A stretch of 64,000 bases of DNA from Oceanicaulis sp. (GTDB lineage: Bacteria; Pseudomonadota; Alphaproteobacteria; Caulobacterales; Maricaulaceae). Every line of letters starts with the position of its first letter. Position 1 is the first letter of the stretch. Shown piece by piece: positions 33,782 to 42,771 of this stretch. The translations under genes and the position numbers were made by a program. The stretch is from positions 250,813 through 314,812 of the forward strand of contig CP157796.1 in assembly GCA_040112665.1 (NCBI GenBank), in the 5' to 3' direction. The notes below the pieces were generated by a model. That model saw only the letters and a list, made by a program, of their open reading frames with translations. It searched no databases and was not told where the DNA came from.

Positions 33782-36358
33782 TCAGATCGCCGTCTCGCCT
33801 GCCGGCTCGCGGAGATTATACCGCGAGCTCATCACCGCGCCGTAGGCGCCGGCGTCGGCGATCAGCATGACGTCGCCTTCGAACGTCTCGGGCATCAGCC
33901 GCTCCGCGCCGAGAAGATCGGCGCTTTCACAGATCGGCCCGACGATCGAGGCGAGGCCCGCAGGCGCTTCGCCCAGCCGGGTGAGGTTCGCCATTTCGTG
34001 CCGCGCGCCGTAGAGCGCAGGCCGGATCAGCGAGTTCATGCCTGTCCCCAGGCCGATGAAGCGCGCGCCGAAGGCGTGCTTGACCTGGGTGACGCGAGCG
34101 AGCAGCACGCCGGCCTCGGCGACCGGGTAGCGGCCGGGCTCCATCCAGAGCCGGTATTGCGGATGCGCCTTCTTCAGCGCAGCGAGATCTTCGTCGACCT
34201 TTGACAGGTCCAGCGCCGGCGCGTCGGGACGCTCGGGCACGCCCAGGCCGCCGCCGACATTGAGCACCCGGACGTCCCCAAAGGCGTCGGCGGCGCCGGC
34301 GAGGATGAGGCCGATCTCGCGCCAGTGGCCCGGCTCGATCACGCCCGAGCCGGCGTGCGCGTGAAGGCCGACGACCCGCGCTCCGGCGCGCTCGGCCGCC
34401 TCGCGGGCTTCAGGCAGGGCGGCGAGCGGTACGCCGAACTTCGCCTTGGGCCCGGCGGTCTTCACATGCTGATGGTGGCCGCGCGGCCGGTCGGGATTGA
34501 CCCGCAGGATCACGTCCGCGCCCTTGAACACGGCGGGCCATTCCTTCAGCGGATGCAGCCCGTCGATGGTCAGGTTCACGCCCAGCGCCCGCGCCGCCTC
34601 GTATTCCGAGCGGTGGGCGAAATTCGGCGTGAACAGGATCTCGTCGGCGAGAATGTCGGCGAACGTCTCGCGCAGGCGCATGATCTCGCCGGGGCTGACG
34701 CATTCAAAGCCCAGCCCGGCCTGCCGGATCGCTTCGAGCACGGAAGGCTCGTTGTTCGCCTTCATGGCGTAGAAGGCGCGGTCGAGGCTTTTCAGCCCCG
34801 CCACAGCCGACGCGCGCGCGCGGACCGTGTCGAGATCGTAGACGTAGAGACCGCCGGTCTGCGGGGCGAGGTCGAGCAGCGCCTGGCGCTTTTCCATCCA
34901 CCATGGATCGGGGCGCGGGGCCCGGGCGCCGGCCTCAGACTGAAGCTCCGACCAGCTCGGCCCGAAGACGGGGCCTTCCGGCGCGGGGCTGATCAGCTCC
35001 TCATGCAGGCGCGCGGCGAGCGCGCGGCCTTCGCTTTCATTGACCACCACGGTGAAGTTGAGGTCGTTCGCCGCCTGGCTCACCAGAAGGATCGGCTTGT
35101 CCTGGAACATCTCCAGCGCCGGGGCGAGCTGATGCAGGATGCGCCGGATGCCGTAGCCCAGAAGGCTGACCGCGGCCGCGTTCTCGATGATCTTCACCCG
35201 GCAAAGCGGCTCGAGCTCGGCCTTGAGGCGCGTCAGCCGGGCTTCGTCGAGACCGGGATCGGGATCGAGGCTGACGGTGACGTTGGTTTCCGAGGTGGAG
35301 ACCAGATCCACCGAAACGCCGACCCGCTTGAACACGGCGAACACGTCGGCGAGAAAGCCGGCCTGCCGCCACATGCCCGAGCCTTCCATCACGACAAGGC
35401 GCACGCCGGACTTCACCGAGACTGCTTTCAGGCGCGGCGCGTCGTCGCCGGGCTGGCTGGTGATTGCGGTGCCCGGAAGCTCGGGCCGCAGCGTGGAGCG
35501 CACCTCCATCGGCACCCCGGCGCGCCGGGCCGGGCCGATCGAGCGGGGGTGCAGCACCTTGCCGCCCATGGTGGCGATTTCCTGCGCCTCTTCGTAGCTC
35601 AGCGCGCGCAGATGGCGCGCGCCGGAGGTCAGCCGTGGATCGGCGCTGAACAGCCCCGGCACGTCGGTCCAGATTTCGAGCTTTTCGGCCTGCAGCTTTC
35701 CGGCGAAATAGGCCGCCGAGGTGTCCGACCCGCCCCGGCCGAGAAGCACCGTCTCGTCCCGCCCGTTGCGCGCGATGAAGCCCTGGGTCAGCACCAGCGC
35801 GTGGTCTTTGAGCCGCGCCTGCAGCGCAGGGTCGGCCGTATCGGAGGCGGCGTTGTCGAGATAGGCGCGGGCGTCCGATCCGTCATTGAGCGCAGCCAGC
35901 GCCTCGCGCGCGTCCAGCGGGCTTGGATCGAGCCCTTCGGCCCTGAGCTGTTCGAGTCCGAGCCGGCTCGCCATCAGCTCGCCCAGAGCCATCAGCTCGG
36001 CGCGCACGCGCGGGCTCGCCTCGCCCACAAGCGAAATCCCCGCGCAAAGCCGGTCCAGCGTCTCGAACTCGGCGGCGAGCAGCGTATCGGCGTCGAGCCC
36101 GGCTTTCGTGGCGAAATCACGATGGCGCGCCTTCACAGCCCCCGCCGCGGTCTCGCCGCCGCCTGACAGCGCCGCGCCGGGCAGGGCTTCGAGCAAGTTG
36201 GACACACCCGCGATCGCGGAATGGACGACCAGAACCTTGCCGCCGGCCTCAAGGCGTTTTCGCGCGAGCGCGGCGATCGTCGTCCAGCGCTCGGGTTCGG
36301 CGACGGACACGCCGCCGAATTTCATCACGGTCCAGGAAGCGGTGCGAGGTTCGGTCAT
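33782..36358 (-). CDS. Bifunctional aspartate kinase / diaminopimelate decarboxylase
   Basis: The 858-residue protein fuses the first and last enzymes of lysine synthesis. Residues 1 to about 470 are an aspartate kinase: VMKFGGVSV, then GRGGSDTSAAYFA and WTDVPGLFSADPR, with an ACT-type regulatory part (VSVDLVSTSETNVTVSLD). Residues about 490-858 are a fold-III PLP DAP decarboxylase: the PLP lysine near 533 in FYAMKANNEPSV, LNVGGGLGVPE, and GPICESADLL. The junction is a short Pro/Arg-rich linker. Fusion allows lysine feedback on the kinase to act within one polypeptide. A separate monofunctional LysC is encoded at 60.5 kb, so the fused kinase is probably lysine-specific. Confidence 0.93.
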   Translation of the reverse strand: MTEPRTASWTVMKFGGVSVAEPERWTTIAALARKRLEAGGKVLVVHSAIAGVSNLLEALPGAALSGGGETAAGAVKARHRDFATKAGLDADTLLAAEFETLDRLCAGISLVGEASPRVRAELMALGELMASRLGLEQLRAEGLDPSPLDAREALAALNDGSDARAYLDNAASDTADPALQARLKDHALVLTQGFIARNGRDETVLLGRGGSDTSAAYFAGKLQAEKLEIWTDVPGLFSADPRLTSGARHLRALSYEEAQEIATMGGKVLHPRSIGPARRAGVPMEVRSTLRPELPGTAITSQPGDDAPRLKAVSVKSGVRLVVMEGSGMWRQAGFLADVFAVFKRVGVSVDLVSTSETNVTVSLDPDPGLDEARLTRLKAELEPLCRVKIIENAAAVSLLGYGIRRILHQLAPALEMFQDKPILLVSQAANDLNFTVVVNESEGRALAARLHEELISPAPEGPVFGPSWSELQSEAGARAPRPDPWWMEKRQALLDLAPQTGGLYVYDLDTVRARASAVAGLKSLDRAFYAMKANNEPSVLEAIRQAGLGFECVSPGEIMRLRETFADILADEILFTPNFAHRSEYEAARALGVNLTIDGLHPLKEWPAVFKGADVILRVNPDRPRGHHQHVKTAGPKAKFGVPLAALPEAREAAERAGARVVGLHAHAGSGVIEPGHWREIGLILAGAADAFGDVRVLNVGGGLGVPERPDAPALDLSKVDEDLAALKKAHPQYRLWMEPGRYPVAEAGVLLARVTQVKHAFGARFIGLGTGMNSLIRPALYGARHEMANLTRLGEAPAGLASIVGPICESADLLGAERLMPETFEGDVMLIADAGAYGAVMSSRYNLREPAGETAI

Positions 36359-36544
36359 CGAAGATCCGGTCGGGGCGGGAAAAAATCGGAGCCGGACATA
36401 GCGCGTCGGGCCGCTCGCGCCTAGCGTGGAAGGGCGCGCTGATGCGCACGCCGGTGAACGCGGCGGGACGGATGCGCTTTCATATCCGGCGCGAAACGGC
36501 TATCCAGCCGCTTTAAGACCATCGATTTTCAAGGAGGCCCGATC

Positions 36545-36760
36545 ATGGCCGACGAACCCCATCGCATCACCTTCGTGGCGAAGACGTTTTCAGCCGCCGC
36601 GCTCGAATTTCACCGCGGGCGTATGGCCGATCGCGGCTACCGCATGGAAGGCCGCATCGAGCCGACCGTGTTCCAGATGATCGAAGAGGACGGCGAAACC
36701 AAGCCGGCCTTCGGCGGCGATCCGTATTTCACCGTCACTTTCGTCAAGCGCGAGGACTAG
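36545..36760 (+). CDS. 71-residue conserved-looking protein coupled to AMP nucleosidase
   Basis: The small acidic-basic protein reads MADEPHRITFVAKTFSAAAL at its start, then HRGRMADRGYRMEGRI, ending PYFTVTFVKRED. An excellent ribosome-binding site (AAGGAGGCCCGATC) precedes its ATG. Its stop is immediately followed, with no gap, by the AMP nucleosidase ATG, so the two are co-translated. It has no signal or membrane segment. The alternating hydrophobic pattern suggests a small alpha/beta domain. I do not recognise the family. A regulatory or accessory role for the nucleosidase is inference from position. Confidence 0.72.
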   Translation: MADEPHRITFVAKTFSAAALEFHRGRMADRGYRMEGRIEPTVFQMIEEDGETKPAFGGDPYFTVTFVKRED

Positions 36761-38260
36761 ATGGGGTCGAGCGGGGCGGTGTCCGCCGAAGCGGTGGAGA
36801 AGACCTTTCGGCGCGCGAAAACCGCCGAAGAGGCCGTGGACCGGCTGAGCGCGCTTTACCAGGCCTCGGTCGACGCGCTGCGCGACGAGCTGAAAATCTA
36901 TCTCGACGGCGGACCGCCGCCCAGCGAAGCCGAGCGCTTCGCCGGCGCTTTCGCCTATCCCGAGCTTCGGATCACCTATCTGCCCGAAGGCCCCGTGCCG
37001 CCGATCAGCCGGGCTTTCGGCAAGTTTTCCGAGGCGGGGGTCTATTCGCAGACCGTCACCCATCCCGAGCACTTCCGGCGCTATCTGACCCGGCAGATCA
37101 CGCTTCTCGCCGAGGAATACCCGATCCGGATCGAGACCGGCCTGTCGACCCAGGAGATCCCCTTCTCCTACGTGCTCGACGGCGCGGAAGGTCTCGACAT
37201 GGACGCGGCGAGCCCGGCCGAGCTGGTCCGTCATTTTCCCTACGCCGATCTGGCGCGCATCGACGACGCGCTGCCCAACGGCGACCGGGGATCGAGCGCG
37301 GCGTCGAGCCGTCCGCTCTCGCTTTTCGACGCCTCGCGCACCGATTATTCGCTGCAGCGAATCAAGCACTACACCGGCACCCCGATGGAGGACGTGCAGG
37401 ACTTCATCCTGTTCACGAACTACCACCGGTATGTCGACGCGTTCGTCGAGTGGGCGGCCGAGCAGCTCAAGGGCGACAACGAGTACGAGGCGCTGAGCGC
37501 GGCCGGTTTCGTCCGGGTCGACGCGAACACCGAAGACCCGGTCGGGGAGGTCTCCGCCGCGCCCTGGCGGCGCTTCCAGATGCCGGCCTATCACCTGATC
37601 GCGCCCGAAGGCCGGGGCATCACCCTGGTCAATATCGGCGTCGGTCCATCGAACGCGAAGACGATCACCGACCACCTTGCGGTGCTGCGTCCCGAGTGCT
37701 GGCTGATGGTCGGCCATTGCGGCGGCCTCAGGCACTCCCAGCGGCTGGGCGACTACGTGCTCGCGCACGCCTATCTCCGCTATGACAGCGTTCTGGACCG
37801 CGACCTTCCGGTGGAGATCCCCATCCCGCCGATCGCGGAGATCCAGGTGGCGCTGCAACGCGCCGTGGAGACCGTGTCCGGCGACAAGGGCGATACGCTC
37901 AAGCGCCGGCTGCGCACCGGGACGGTCGTGACCTACGCGGACCGGAACTGGGAGCTGCGCTACAATCAGGAAGCCCGCCGCATCAACCAGTCCCGCTCGA
38001 TCGCGGTGGACATGGAAAGCGCGACGATCGCAGCAAACGGCTTCCGGCTGCGCGTGCCCTACGGCACGCTTCTGTGCGTCTCCGACAAGCCGTTGCACGG
38101 TGAGCTGAAACTGCCCGGCGCGGCGAACCGCTTTTACCAGAAATCGGTCTCCGAGCACCTCGCCGCCGGGATCGAGGCGGTCGAGATCCTCAAGCGCGAA
38201 GGCAGCGCGGCGCTGCATTCGAGAAAGCTCAGAAGCTTCGACGAACCGCCCTTCAGGTGA
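36761..38260 (+). CDS. amn: AMP nucleosidase
   Basis: Amn hydrolyses AMP to adenine and ribose 5-phosphate, helping to set adenylate levels. The 499-residue length matches the bacterial enzyme, with an N-terminal regulatory domain (QTVTHPEHFRRYLTRQI) and a C-terminal nucleosidase domain showing INIGVGPSNAKTIT-like sequence, MVGHCGGLRHSQ, and the catalytic DMESATIAANG. PLCVSDKPLHGE-like sequence (LLCVSDKPLHGELKLPG) follows. The start ATG directly abuts the upstream 71-codon gene. The 3' end overlaps the convergent membrane-protein gene by eight bases. Confidence 0.95.
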   Translation: MGSSGAVSAEAVEKTFRRAKTAEEAVDRLSALYQASVDALRDELKIYLDGGPPPSEAERFAGAFAYPELRITYLPEGPVPPISRAFGKFSEAGVYSQTVTHPEHFRRYLTRQITLLAEEYPIRIETGLSTQEIPFSYVLDGAEGLDMDAASPAELVRHFPYADLARIDDALPNGDRGSSAASSRPLSLFDASRTDYSLQRIKHYTGTPMEDVQDFILFTNYHRYVDAFVEWAAEQLKGDNEYEALSAAGFVRVDANTEDPVGEVSAAPWRRFQMPAYHLIAPEGRGITLVNIGVGPSNAKTITDHLAVLRPECWLMVGHCGGLRHSQRLGDYVLAHAYLRYDSVLDRDLPVEIPIPPIAEIQVALQRAVETVSGDKGDTLKRRLRTGTVVTYADRNWELRYNQEARRINQSRSIAVDMESATIAANGFRLRVPYGTLLCVSDKPLHGELKLPGAANRFYQKSVSEHLAAGIEAVEILKREGSAALHSRKLRSFDEPPFR

Positions 38261-38828
38261 GGCGGCCAGGTTTTGGCGTAGTGAGCGCGGACGGGCTCTG
38301 CCGCCGCCCGGCCCGGCTGCGTCTGCGCGCCGCCGCGCCTTCCAGCGCCAGTTCGCCGATCCGCCAGACAAAGCCCACGAGAGCGGGCGCGCCCACGAAA
38401 ACACCCAGCGCGTCGGGGCTGGCGATGAACTCGGCCCTTTCGAACGCCGCCGGAAGCGCAGCGCGCGCGACCGAATAGGCGCAAAGGCCTGCAAGCCCGC
38501 CTGCGATCGCCGCGCCGATCGGGTTCTCGGGCGCCGGGCTCGCCACCGGGATCGACCGGAAGATCACGCCGCGGCCGAGCCAGGCGAAGACGATCGCGCC
38601 CACATTCGCCGCCAGCAGTGCGGAGACCGCCACCCTCACGAGCGCCGGTCCGCCGGTCGACGGGGTGACGCTGCCCGGCTCCGCGCCGGCGAGCCAGATG
38701 AGGGCCGCGGGCAGGACCGCGTCAATGAAGGGAAAGCTGAGCGCGAACGCGCCGAGCCCCGCGGCCAGCGCGATATTGCGCAAAAGCCGGGACTGCGCGC
38801 GGGGTTGTGGGGCGTCGGCGAGCGCCAT
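38253..38828 (-). CDS. Hypothetical membrane protein (about four spans)
   Basis: This 191-residue frame has hydrophobic segments near residues 18-47, 65-86, 102-124 and 136-160, ending in a basic Arg-rich tail. No family motif is recognised. Amino-acid composition and spacing of spans look like a real inner-membrane protein, but the high-GC setting makes antisense frames deceptive. Support for this strand is that the opposite strand here offers no alternative gene and amn ends inside it. The weak ribosome-binding site leaves the start uncertain. Confidence 0.5.
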   Translation of the reverse strand: MALADAPQPRAQSRLLRNIALAAGLGAFALSFPFIDAVLPAALIWLAGAEPGSVTPSTGGPALVRVAVSALLAANVGAIVFAWLGRGVIFRSIPVASPAPENPIGAAIAGGLAGLCAYSVARAALPAAFERAEFIASPDALGVFVGAPALVGFVWRIGELALEGAAARRRSRAGRRQSPSALTTPKPGRLT

Positions 38829-39059
38829 GGCGAGCGATCGGTCTTCCTGTATCGGCGCGCCGGCGCATGTCGTCCGAGCGACAGGGAGCGGCGCGATCTC
38901 GCCTCGTCCAACGCCGCCGGCCCGCCCCGGTTCCGGCGGGCGGCTTGCCGCCGCGCGCGGCCTCGGGTTTAGTGAAGGCGCGCCGGCGGGGGCCGGCGCG
39001 GCGCTGCGACGGCTTCGAGGGAGCCGGCGAATTACGGCGCGGCAGGGGGGGAAGCGAGG

Positions 39060-39947
39060 ATGGCGACTTCGTTCGCAGCACGTCTGCGCGCGCCGATACT
39101 GGCCGCTTTCGCAGCGCTGGCGACGATGACGTCAGCGTCGGCCGGCGAGCCGGACGGCGCCCCGCCCGAGCCTGTAGAGCCCCAGACCATAGGCGTATTC
39201 GGCGACAGCCTGGCCGACGGGCTGTGGGCCGGACTGAACGGCGCGTTTCGCCGCGACGACCGCGTCGCGTCGGTGGAGCGCCTGAGCGAGGTGTCCACCG
39301 GTCTCGCCAACTGGGTCTATCGCGACATCGCCGAGAAGACCGAGATTCAGCTCTCCGAGCGGGGCTACGACATCGCGGTGGTCATGTTCGGCTCCAACGA
39401 CATGCAGGGCATTCGCGACGCGAACGGCGGCGTGCACCGGTTCAGATCGGAAAGCTGGGAAGCGGTCTACCGTGACCGCATCGACCAGATCCTGGCCCAG
39501 CTGATCGATCACGGCGCGACGGTCTACTGGGTCGGTCTGCCGGTGATGCGCTCGGACCGCTACGACGCGAATGTGCGCTATCTGAACAGCCTGTTCGAGG
39601 AGCACGCCGAGGCCGCAGGCGCGGTCTACGTCTCCACCCGTGCGGTGACTGAAGGTGCGGACGGCGGGTACGCCGCCTATCTGCCCGACGCGCGCGGCGT
39701 CGACCGGCTGATGCGCGCCGATGACGGCATCCATTTCACCTTGCCCGGCTATCGCCGCCTCGCGGGACCGGTGGTCGAGGCGATCGAGTACGGCTGGGCG
39801 AACCCGCCAGAGCCGGCCGCCGAAGCGCGAGACGGTGAATTCGAAATGCTGAACGTGCTCCAGATGGAGATCGGCGGCGAGCTCTGGATCTGCCGGCGGC
39901 CGGAGGACGATCCTTTCGCCGCGCTCGGCGAACCAGCCGGGCGCTAG
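39060..39947 (+). CDS. Periplasmic SGNH/GDSL hydrolase (DUF459-like)
   Basis: The 295-residue protein has a signal peptide (to about residue 29) and the SGNH blocks: GVFGDSLADG with nucleophile Ser50, a mid-domain VVMFGSNDMQG, and the catalytic Asp/His in DDGIHFTLPGY. The combination fits the DUF459 branch. Such proteins add or remove O-acyl groups on surface glycans. The gene is four bases upstream of an MBOAT acyltransferase, as in alginate- and peptidoglycan-acetylation systems where a membrane MBOAT hands acyl groups to a periplasmic SGNH partner. The start follows GGGGGGAAGCGAGG. The substrate polymer is unknown. Confidence 0.87.
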   Translation: MATSFAARLRAPILAAFAALATMTSASAGEPDGAPPEPVEPQTIGVFGDSLADGLWAGLNGAFRRDDRVASVERLSEVSTGLANWVYRDIAEKTEIQLSERGYDIAVVMFGSNDMQGIRDANGGVHRFRSESWEAVYRDRIDQILAQLIDHGATVYWVGLPVMRSDRYDANVRYLNSLFEEHAEAAGAVYVSTRAVTEGADGGYAAYLPDARGVDRLMRADDGIHFTLPGYRRLAGPVVEAIEYGWANPPEPAAEARDGEFEMLNVLQMEIGGELWICRRPEDDPFAALGEPAGR

Positions 39948-39951
39948 ACCG

Positions 39952-41343
39952 ATGCTGTTTCCGACCCTGGTCTTCGGCGTCTTCTTCGCGGTGGTGCTGG
40001 CCGGGGCCTGGGCGCTGGAGTTCTCCAACGCACGGCGCAAGCTTTTCCTGCTCGCAGCGAGCTTCGTCTTCTACGGCTGGTGGGACTGGCGGTTCTGCGC
40101 GCTTCTGATCGCCAGCGCCTCGCTGAACTGGTTGGTCGGCAAGGCGATCGCAGCCAATCGGGGCAATGCGGCGGCGGGCCTGTTCACCGCGATCGGCGTC
40201 GCGATCAATCTCGCGATCTTGGGGTTTTTCAAGTATTTCGGCTTTTTCGTGGAAAGCGCAGGCGTGGCCCTGGCCGCGCTCGGGCTCGAGCGCGATCTGC
40301 CGCTGATCCAGGTCATCCTGCCGGTCGGGATCAGCTTTTACACCTTCCAGGGCATCTCATACGTCGTCGATCTCAAGCGCGGCCAGCTGGAAAAGCCCGC
40401 CGGCTATGTCGACACGCTGCTCTACATCTCCTTCTTCCCCCAGCTGGTCGCCGGCCCGATCGTCAGGGCGAAGGAGTTCCTGCCCCAGCTCGACCTCACG
40501 CCGAAAATCTCGCGCGGGATGATCGCGCTGGGCGGGCTCCTGATCGTCTGGGGGCTGTTCAAGAAAACCGTGATCGCCGCCGAGCTGGCGGACGGGCTGG
40601 TCGATCCGGTCTTCTTCGATCCGGCGAGCTACGGGCCGGTCGATCTGTTGTTCGCGGTCTACGCCTATGCGGTTCAGATCTATTGCGACTTTTCGGCCTA
40701 TTCGGATATCGCCATCGGCTGCGCGGCGCTCCTCGGCTATCGCTTCCAGCGCAATTTCGACCAGCCCTACCGCGCCAGCAGCTTTCAGGATTTCTGGCGG
40801 CGCTGGCACATCTCGCTGTCGACCTGGCTGCGCGACTATCTCTACATCCCGCTAGGCGGAAGCAAGGGCGGGCGGGTCGCGACCGCGCGCAACCTGTTCC
40901 TGACCATGTTCCTGGGCGGGATCTGGCACGGCGCGGCCTGGACCTTCGTGGTCTGGGGCGCGTTTCACGGCGCGGCTCTGGTGATCGAGCGGGCGCTCGG
41001 GCTGGCCCGGTCCGGCCGGGGGCTGCTTGGTATCGTCCTGACCTTCCATGGCGTGTGCGCGGCCTGGATCCTGTTCCGGGCGCCCGATTTCTCGGTGGCG
41101 GCGGCCTATTTCGCGAGCTTCTTCACAGAAGGCGCGGGGCTGATCCTGACGCCGTTCCTCGCCGCCCTGACGCTGGCGGGTCTGGCCATGCACGCCTTGC
41201 CGCCCCGAGGCATAGAGCGCTTCGCCGGACTGCTCGCGCGGCTGCCGAGCCCGGTCGCGGCGCTGGTCTTCGCGGGGCTTTTCCTGATCGTCGAGGCCTT
41301 GCGCCGGCCCGGCGTCGCGCCCTTCATCTACTTCCAGTTCTAG
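39952..41343 (+). CDS. MBOAT-family O-acyltransferase (AlgI-like)
   Basis: The 463-residue protein has about ten to twelve membrane spans. It shows MBOAT hallmarks FFPQLVAGPIVRAKEFLPQL, DFSAYSDIAIGCA, FWRRWHISLSTWLRDYLYIP, and the invariant histidine near residue 325 in GIWHGAAWTFVVWG. It would move acetyl groups from cytoplasmic acetyl-CoA across the inner membrane to a periplasmic acceptor. It lies between the SGNH hydrolase (four-base gap) and a small single-span gene (ten-base gap with GGAG), forming a three-gene operon. Confidence 0.93.
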   Translation: MLFPTLVFGVFFAVVLAGAWALEFSNARRKLFLLAASFVFYGWWDWRFCALLIASASLNWLVGKAIAANRGNAAAGLFTAIGVAINLAILGFFKYFGFFVESAGVALAALGLERDLPLIQVILPVGISFYTFQGISYVVDLKRGQLEKPAGYVDTLLYISFFPQLVAGPIVRAKEFLPQLDLTPKISRGMIALGGLLIVWGLFKKTVIAAELADGLVDPVFFDPASYGPVDLLFAVYAYAVQIYCDFSAYSDIAIGCAALLGYRFQRNFDQPYRASSFQDFWRRWHISLSTWLRDYLYIPLGGSKGGRVATARNLFLTMFLGGIWHGAAWTFVVWGAFHGAALVIERALGLARSGRGLLGIVLTFHGVCAAWILFRAPDFSVAAAYFASFFTEGAGLILTPFLAALTLAGLAMHALPPRGIERFAGLLARLPSPVAALVFAGLFLIVEALRRPGVAPFIYFQF

Positions 41344-41353
41344 GAGCGAACCG

Positions 41354-41656
41354 ATGAGAGACGATCCCCTCCGCGACGCGCTCTACGCCCCGCCCGAGGA
41401 CGGCGCGCAGCATCAGCTCAACCGCATCTGGCTTGCGAATTCGGCCCTGCTGGCGCTGGTGCTCCTGACCGCGACGAACGCGGAGTCCATCGAGCGCTGG
41501 GCCGCCTCCAAACCGCCGAACTGGGGTACGGAGACGGTGCGCCTGACCGCCGGCGTGCTGGCCGACCGGATGGCGATGATCGGACTGGACGAACCCCGCC
41601 GCGAGATGACCCGGACCTGGGAAAACTGGCGCGAGACAGACTGGGAGGAGCTTTAG
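41354..41656 (+). CDS. Small single-span membrane protein of the O-acylation operon
   Basis: The 100-residue protein has one membrane span (residues about 26-42, LANSALLALVLLTATNA) followed by a periplasmic-looking region with several Trp residues and an acidic end (RETDWEEL). TAGGAGCGAACCG just upstream supplies a ribosome-binding site. No family is recognised. Position directly behind the MBOAT gene suggests an accessory or scaffold subunit of the acyltransferase complex. Its stop overlaps that of the convergent oxidase gene. Confidence 0.7.
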   Translation: MRDDPLRDALYAPPEDGAQHQLNRIWLANSALLALVLLTATNAESIERWAASKPPNWGTETVRLTAGVLADRMAMIGLDEPRREMTRTWENWRETDWEEL

Positions 41657-42771
41657 GCGAAGCGCTCTGGCGAGAAGACCGACAGGTCGAGCTTCGGCGT
41701 GCGGCCGAGCAACCGGTCCGCGGCGTACTCGCCCAGCGCCGGCGCGAACTTGAAGCCGTGGCCGGACAGCCCCGCGATCGTCATCCGGCCCGTCATGGAA
41801 ACCTGGTCCTCGATCACGAAATCGCCGTCCTTCGTCATCGTGTAGAAGCAGACCGCCGCATCGCTGGGACCGCCGAGCCCCGGAAACGCCCGGCGGGCGA
41901 AATCGCGGGGACGCGCCGTGTCGCTGTCCCTCACCGTGCGGTCTACCGTGTCCGGCCCCGCAGCCGGGTCCTCGCCCTGATGGCGGCTGAGCTTCACGCC
42001 GCGGCCGGAGACCGCAGGGCCGCCGTAATACCAGTCCCCGCTCTCGTCCTGCAGAGCGAAGGCGGGCATGCGGCCCAGCGCATGCGCGCCGGAGGGGTCC
42101 GCGAACCAGGTGTGCACCCGGCGCTCGATGGCGAATAGCCCCGCGAGATCGGGTCTGAGCGATCCGGTCCAGCCGCCCGCGGCGAGCAGCAGGCGCTCGG
42201 CGGTGAGCTCGACCGCGCCCGCCTTCACCCGCCATCCGCCGAAGACGCGTTCGAGCGTTTCGACCCGGGCGCCGGTGAAGATCTGCGCGCGGGCGGTGCG
42301 GGCTTCTTCGAGGCGGAAGGCGATGCTCGCCTCGGCCATGGCGAAACCGGCGCCGGACTCGAACACGGCCTCCCAGCCCGCGGGCAGCGCTGCGGGACGT
42401 GCGTCAGAGCGCTTTTCCAGCGGAATGTCCCAGCGCGCGGCGGACCGGCGCACGCCGGCGATCATGTCACCGCCCGGCGGGCCTGCATAGAGCACGCCTG
42501 TGCGATGAAACAGGGTTTCGGGGGCGCGGGCGTTCAGCGCGGTCCACAGCTCGACCGCGCGCCGGGCCAGCGGCACGTACGCCTCGCCCTCGGCGTAGGC
42601 GACGCGGAACAGCCGGGTCTCGCCGTGAGAGCTTCCAAGATCATGGGGCGGCTCGGCTGCGTCGAAGCCGGCCACGCAAACCCCCGCAAGCGCCAGCTCG
42701 GCCAGCGCCGCCGACCCGACCGCGCCGAGCCCGACGACCGCGACGTCTACGCGCAGGGGGCTACGGCTCAA
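41653..42771 (-). CDS. SolA/monomeric sarcosine oxidase-type flavoprotein
   Basis: The 372-residue protein matches N-methyl-L-tryptophan oxidase/monomeric sarcosine oxidase. The FAD-binding VVGLGAVGSA is at the N-terminus, SSHGETRLFRVAY follows, the covalent-FAD cysteine is in CFYTMTKDGDFVI (near residue 306), and GLSGHGFKFAPALGE is near the end. It oxidises a secondary amine such as an N-methyl amino acid, giving H2O2, formaldehyde and the amino acid; the exact amine is not evident. The ATG overlaps the TPR-gene stop by four bases (ATGA). Confidence 0.9.
   Translation of the reverse strand: MSRSPLRVDVAVVGLGAVGSAALAELALAGVCVAGFDAAEPPHDLGSSHGETRLFRVAYAEGEAYVPLARRAVELWTALNARAPETLFHRTGVLYAGPPGGDMIAGVRRSAARWDIPLEKRSDARPAALPAGWEAVFESGAGFAMAEASIAFRLEEARTARAQIFTGARVETLERVFGGWRVKAGAVELTAERLLLAAGGWTGSLRPDLAGLFAIERRVHTWFADPSGAHALGRMPAFALQDESGDWYYGGPAVSGRGVKLSRHQGEDPAAGPDTVDRTVRDSDTARPRDFARRAFPGLGGPSDAAVCFYTMTKDGDFVIEDQVSMTGRMTIAGLSGHGFKFAPALGEYAADRLLGRTPKLDLSVFSPERFA

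Noticed and set aside
34325..36166. Long plus-strand frame opposite the aspartate kinase fusion
   Set aside because: Mirror of a well-defined gene; composition is artefactual and there is no start signal.
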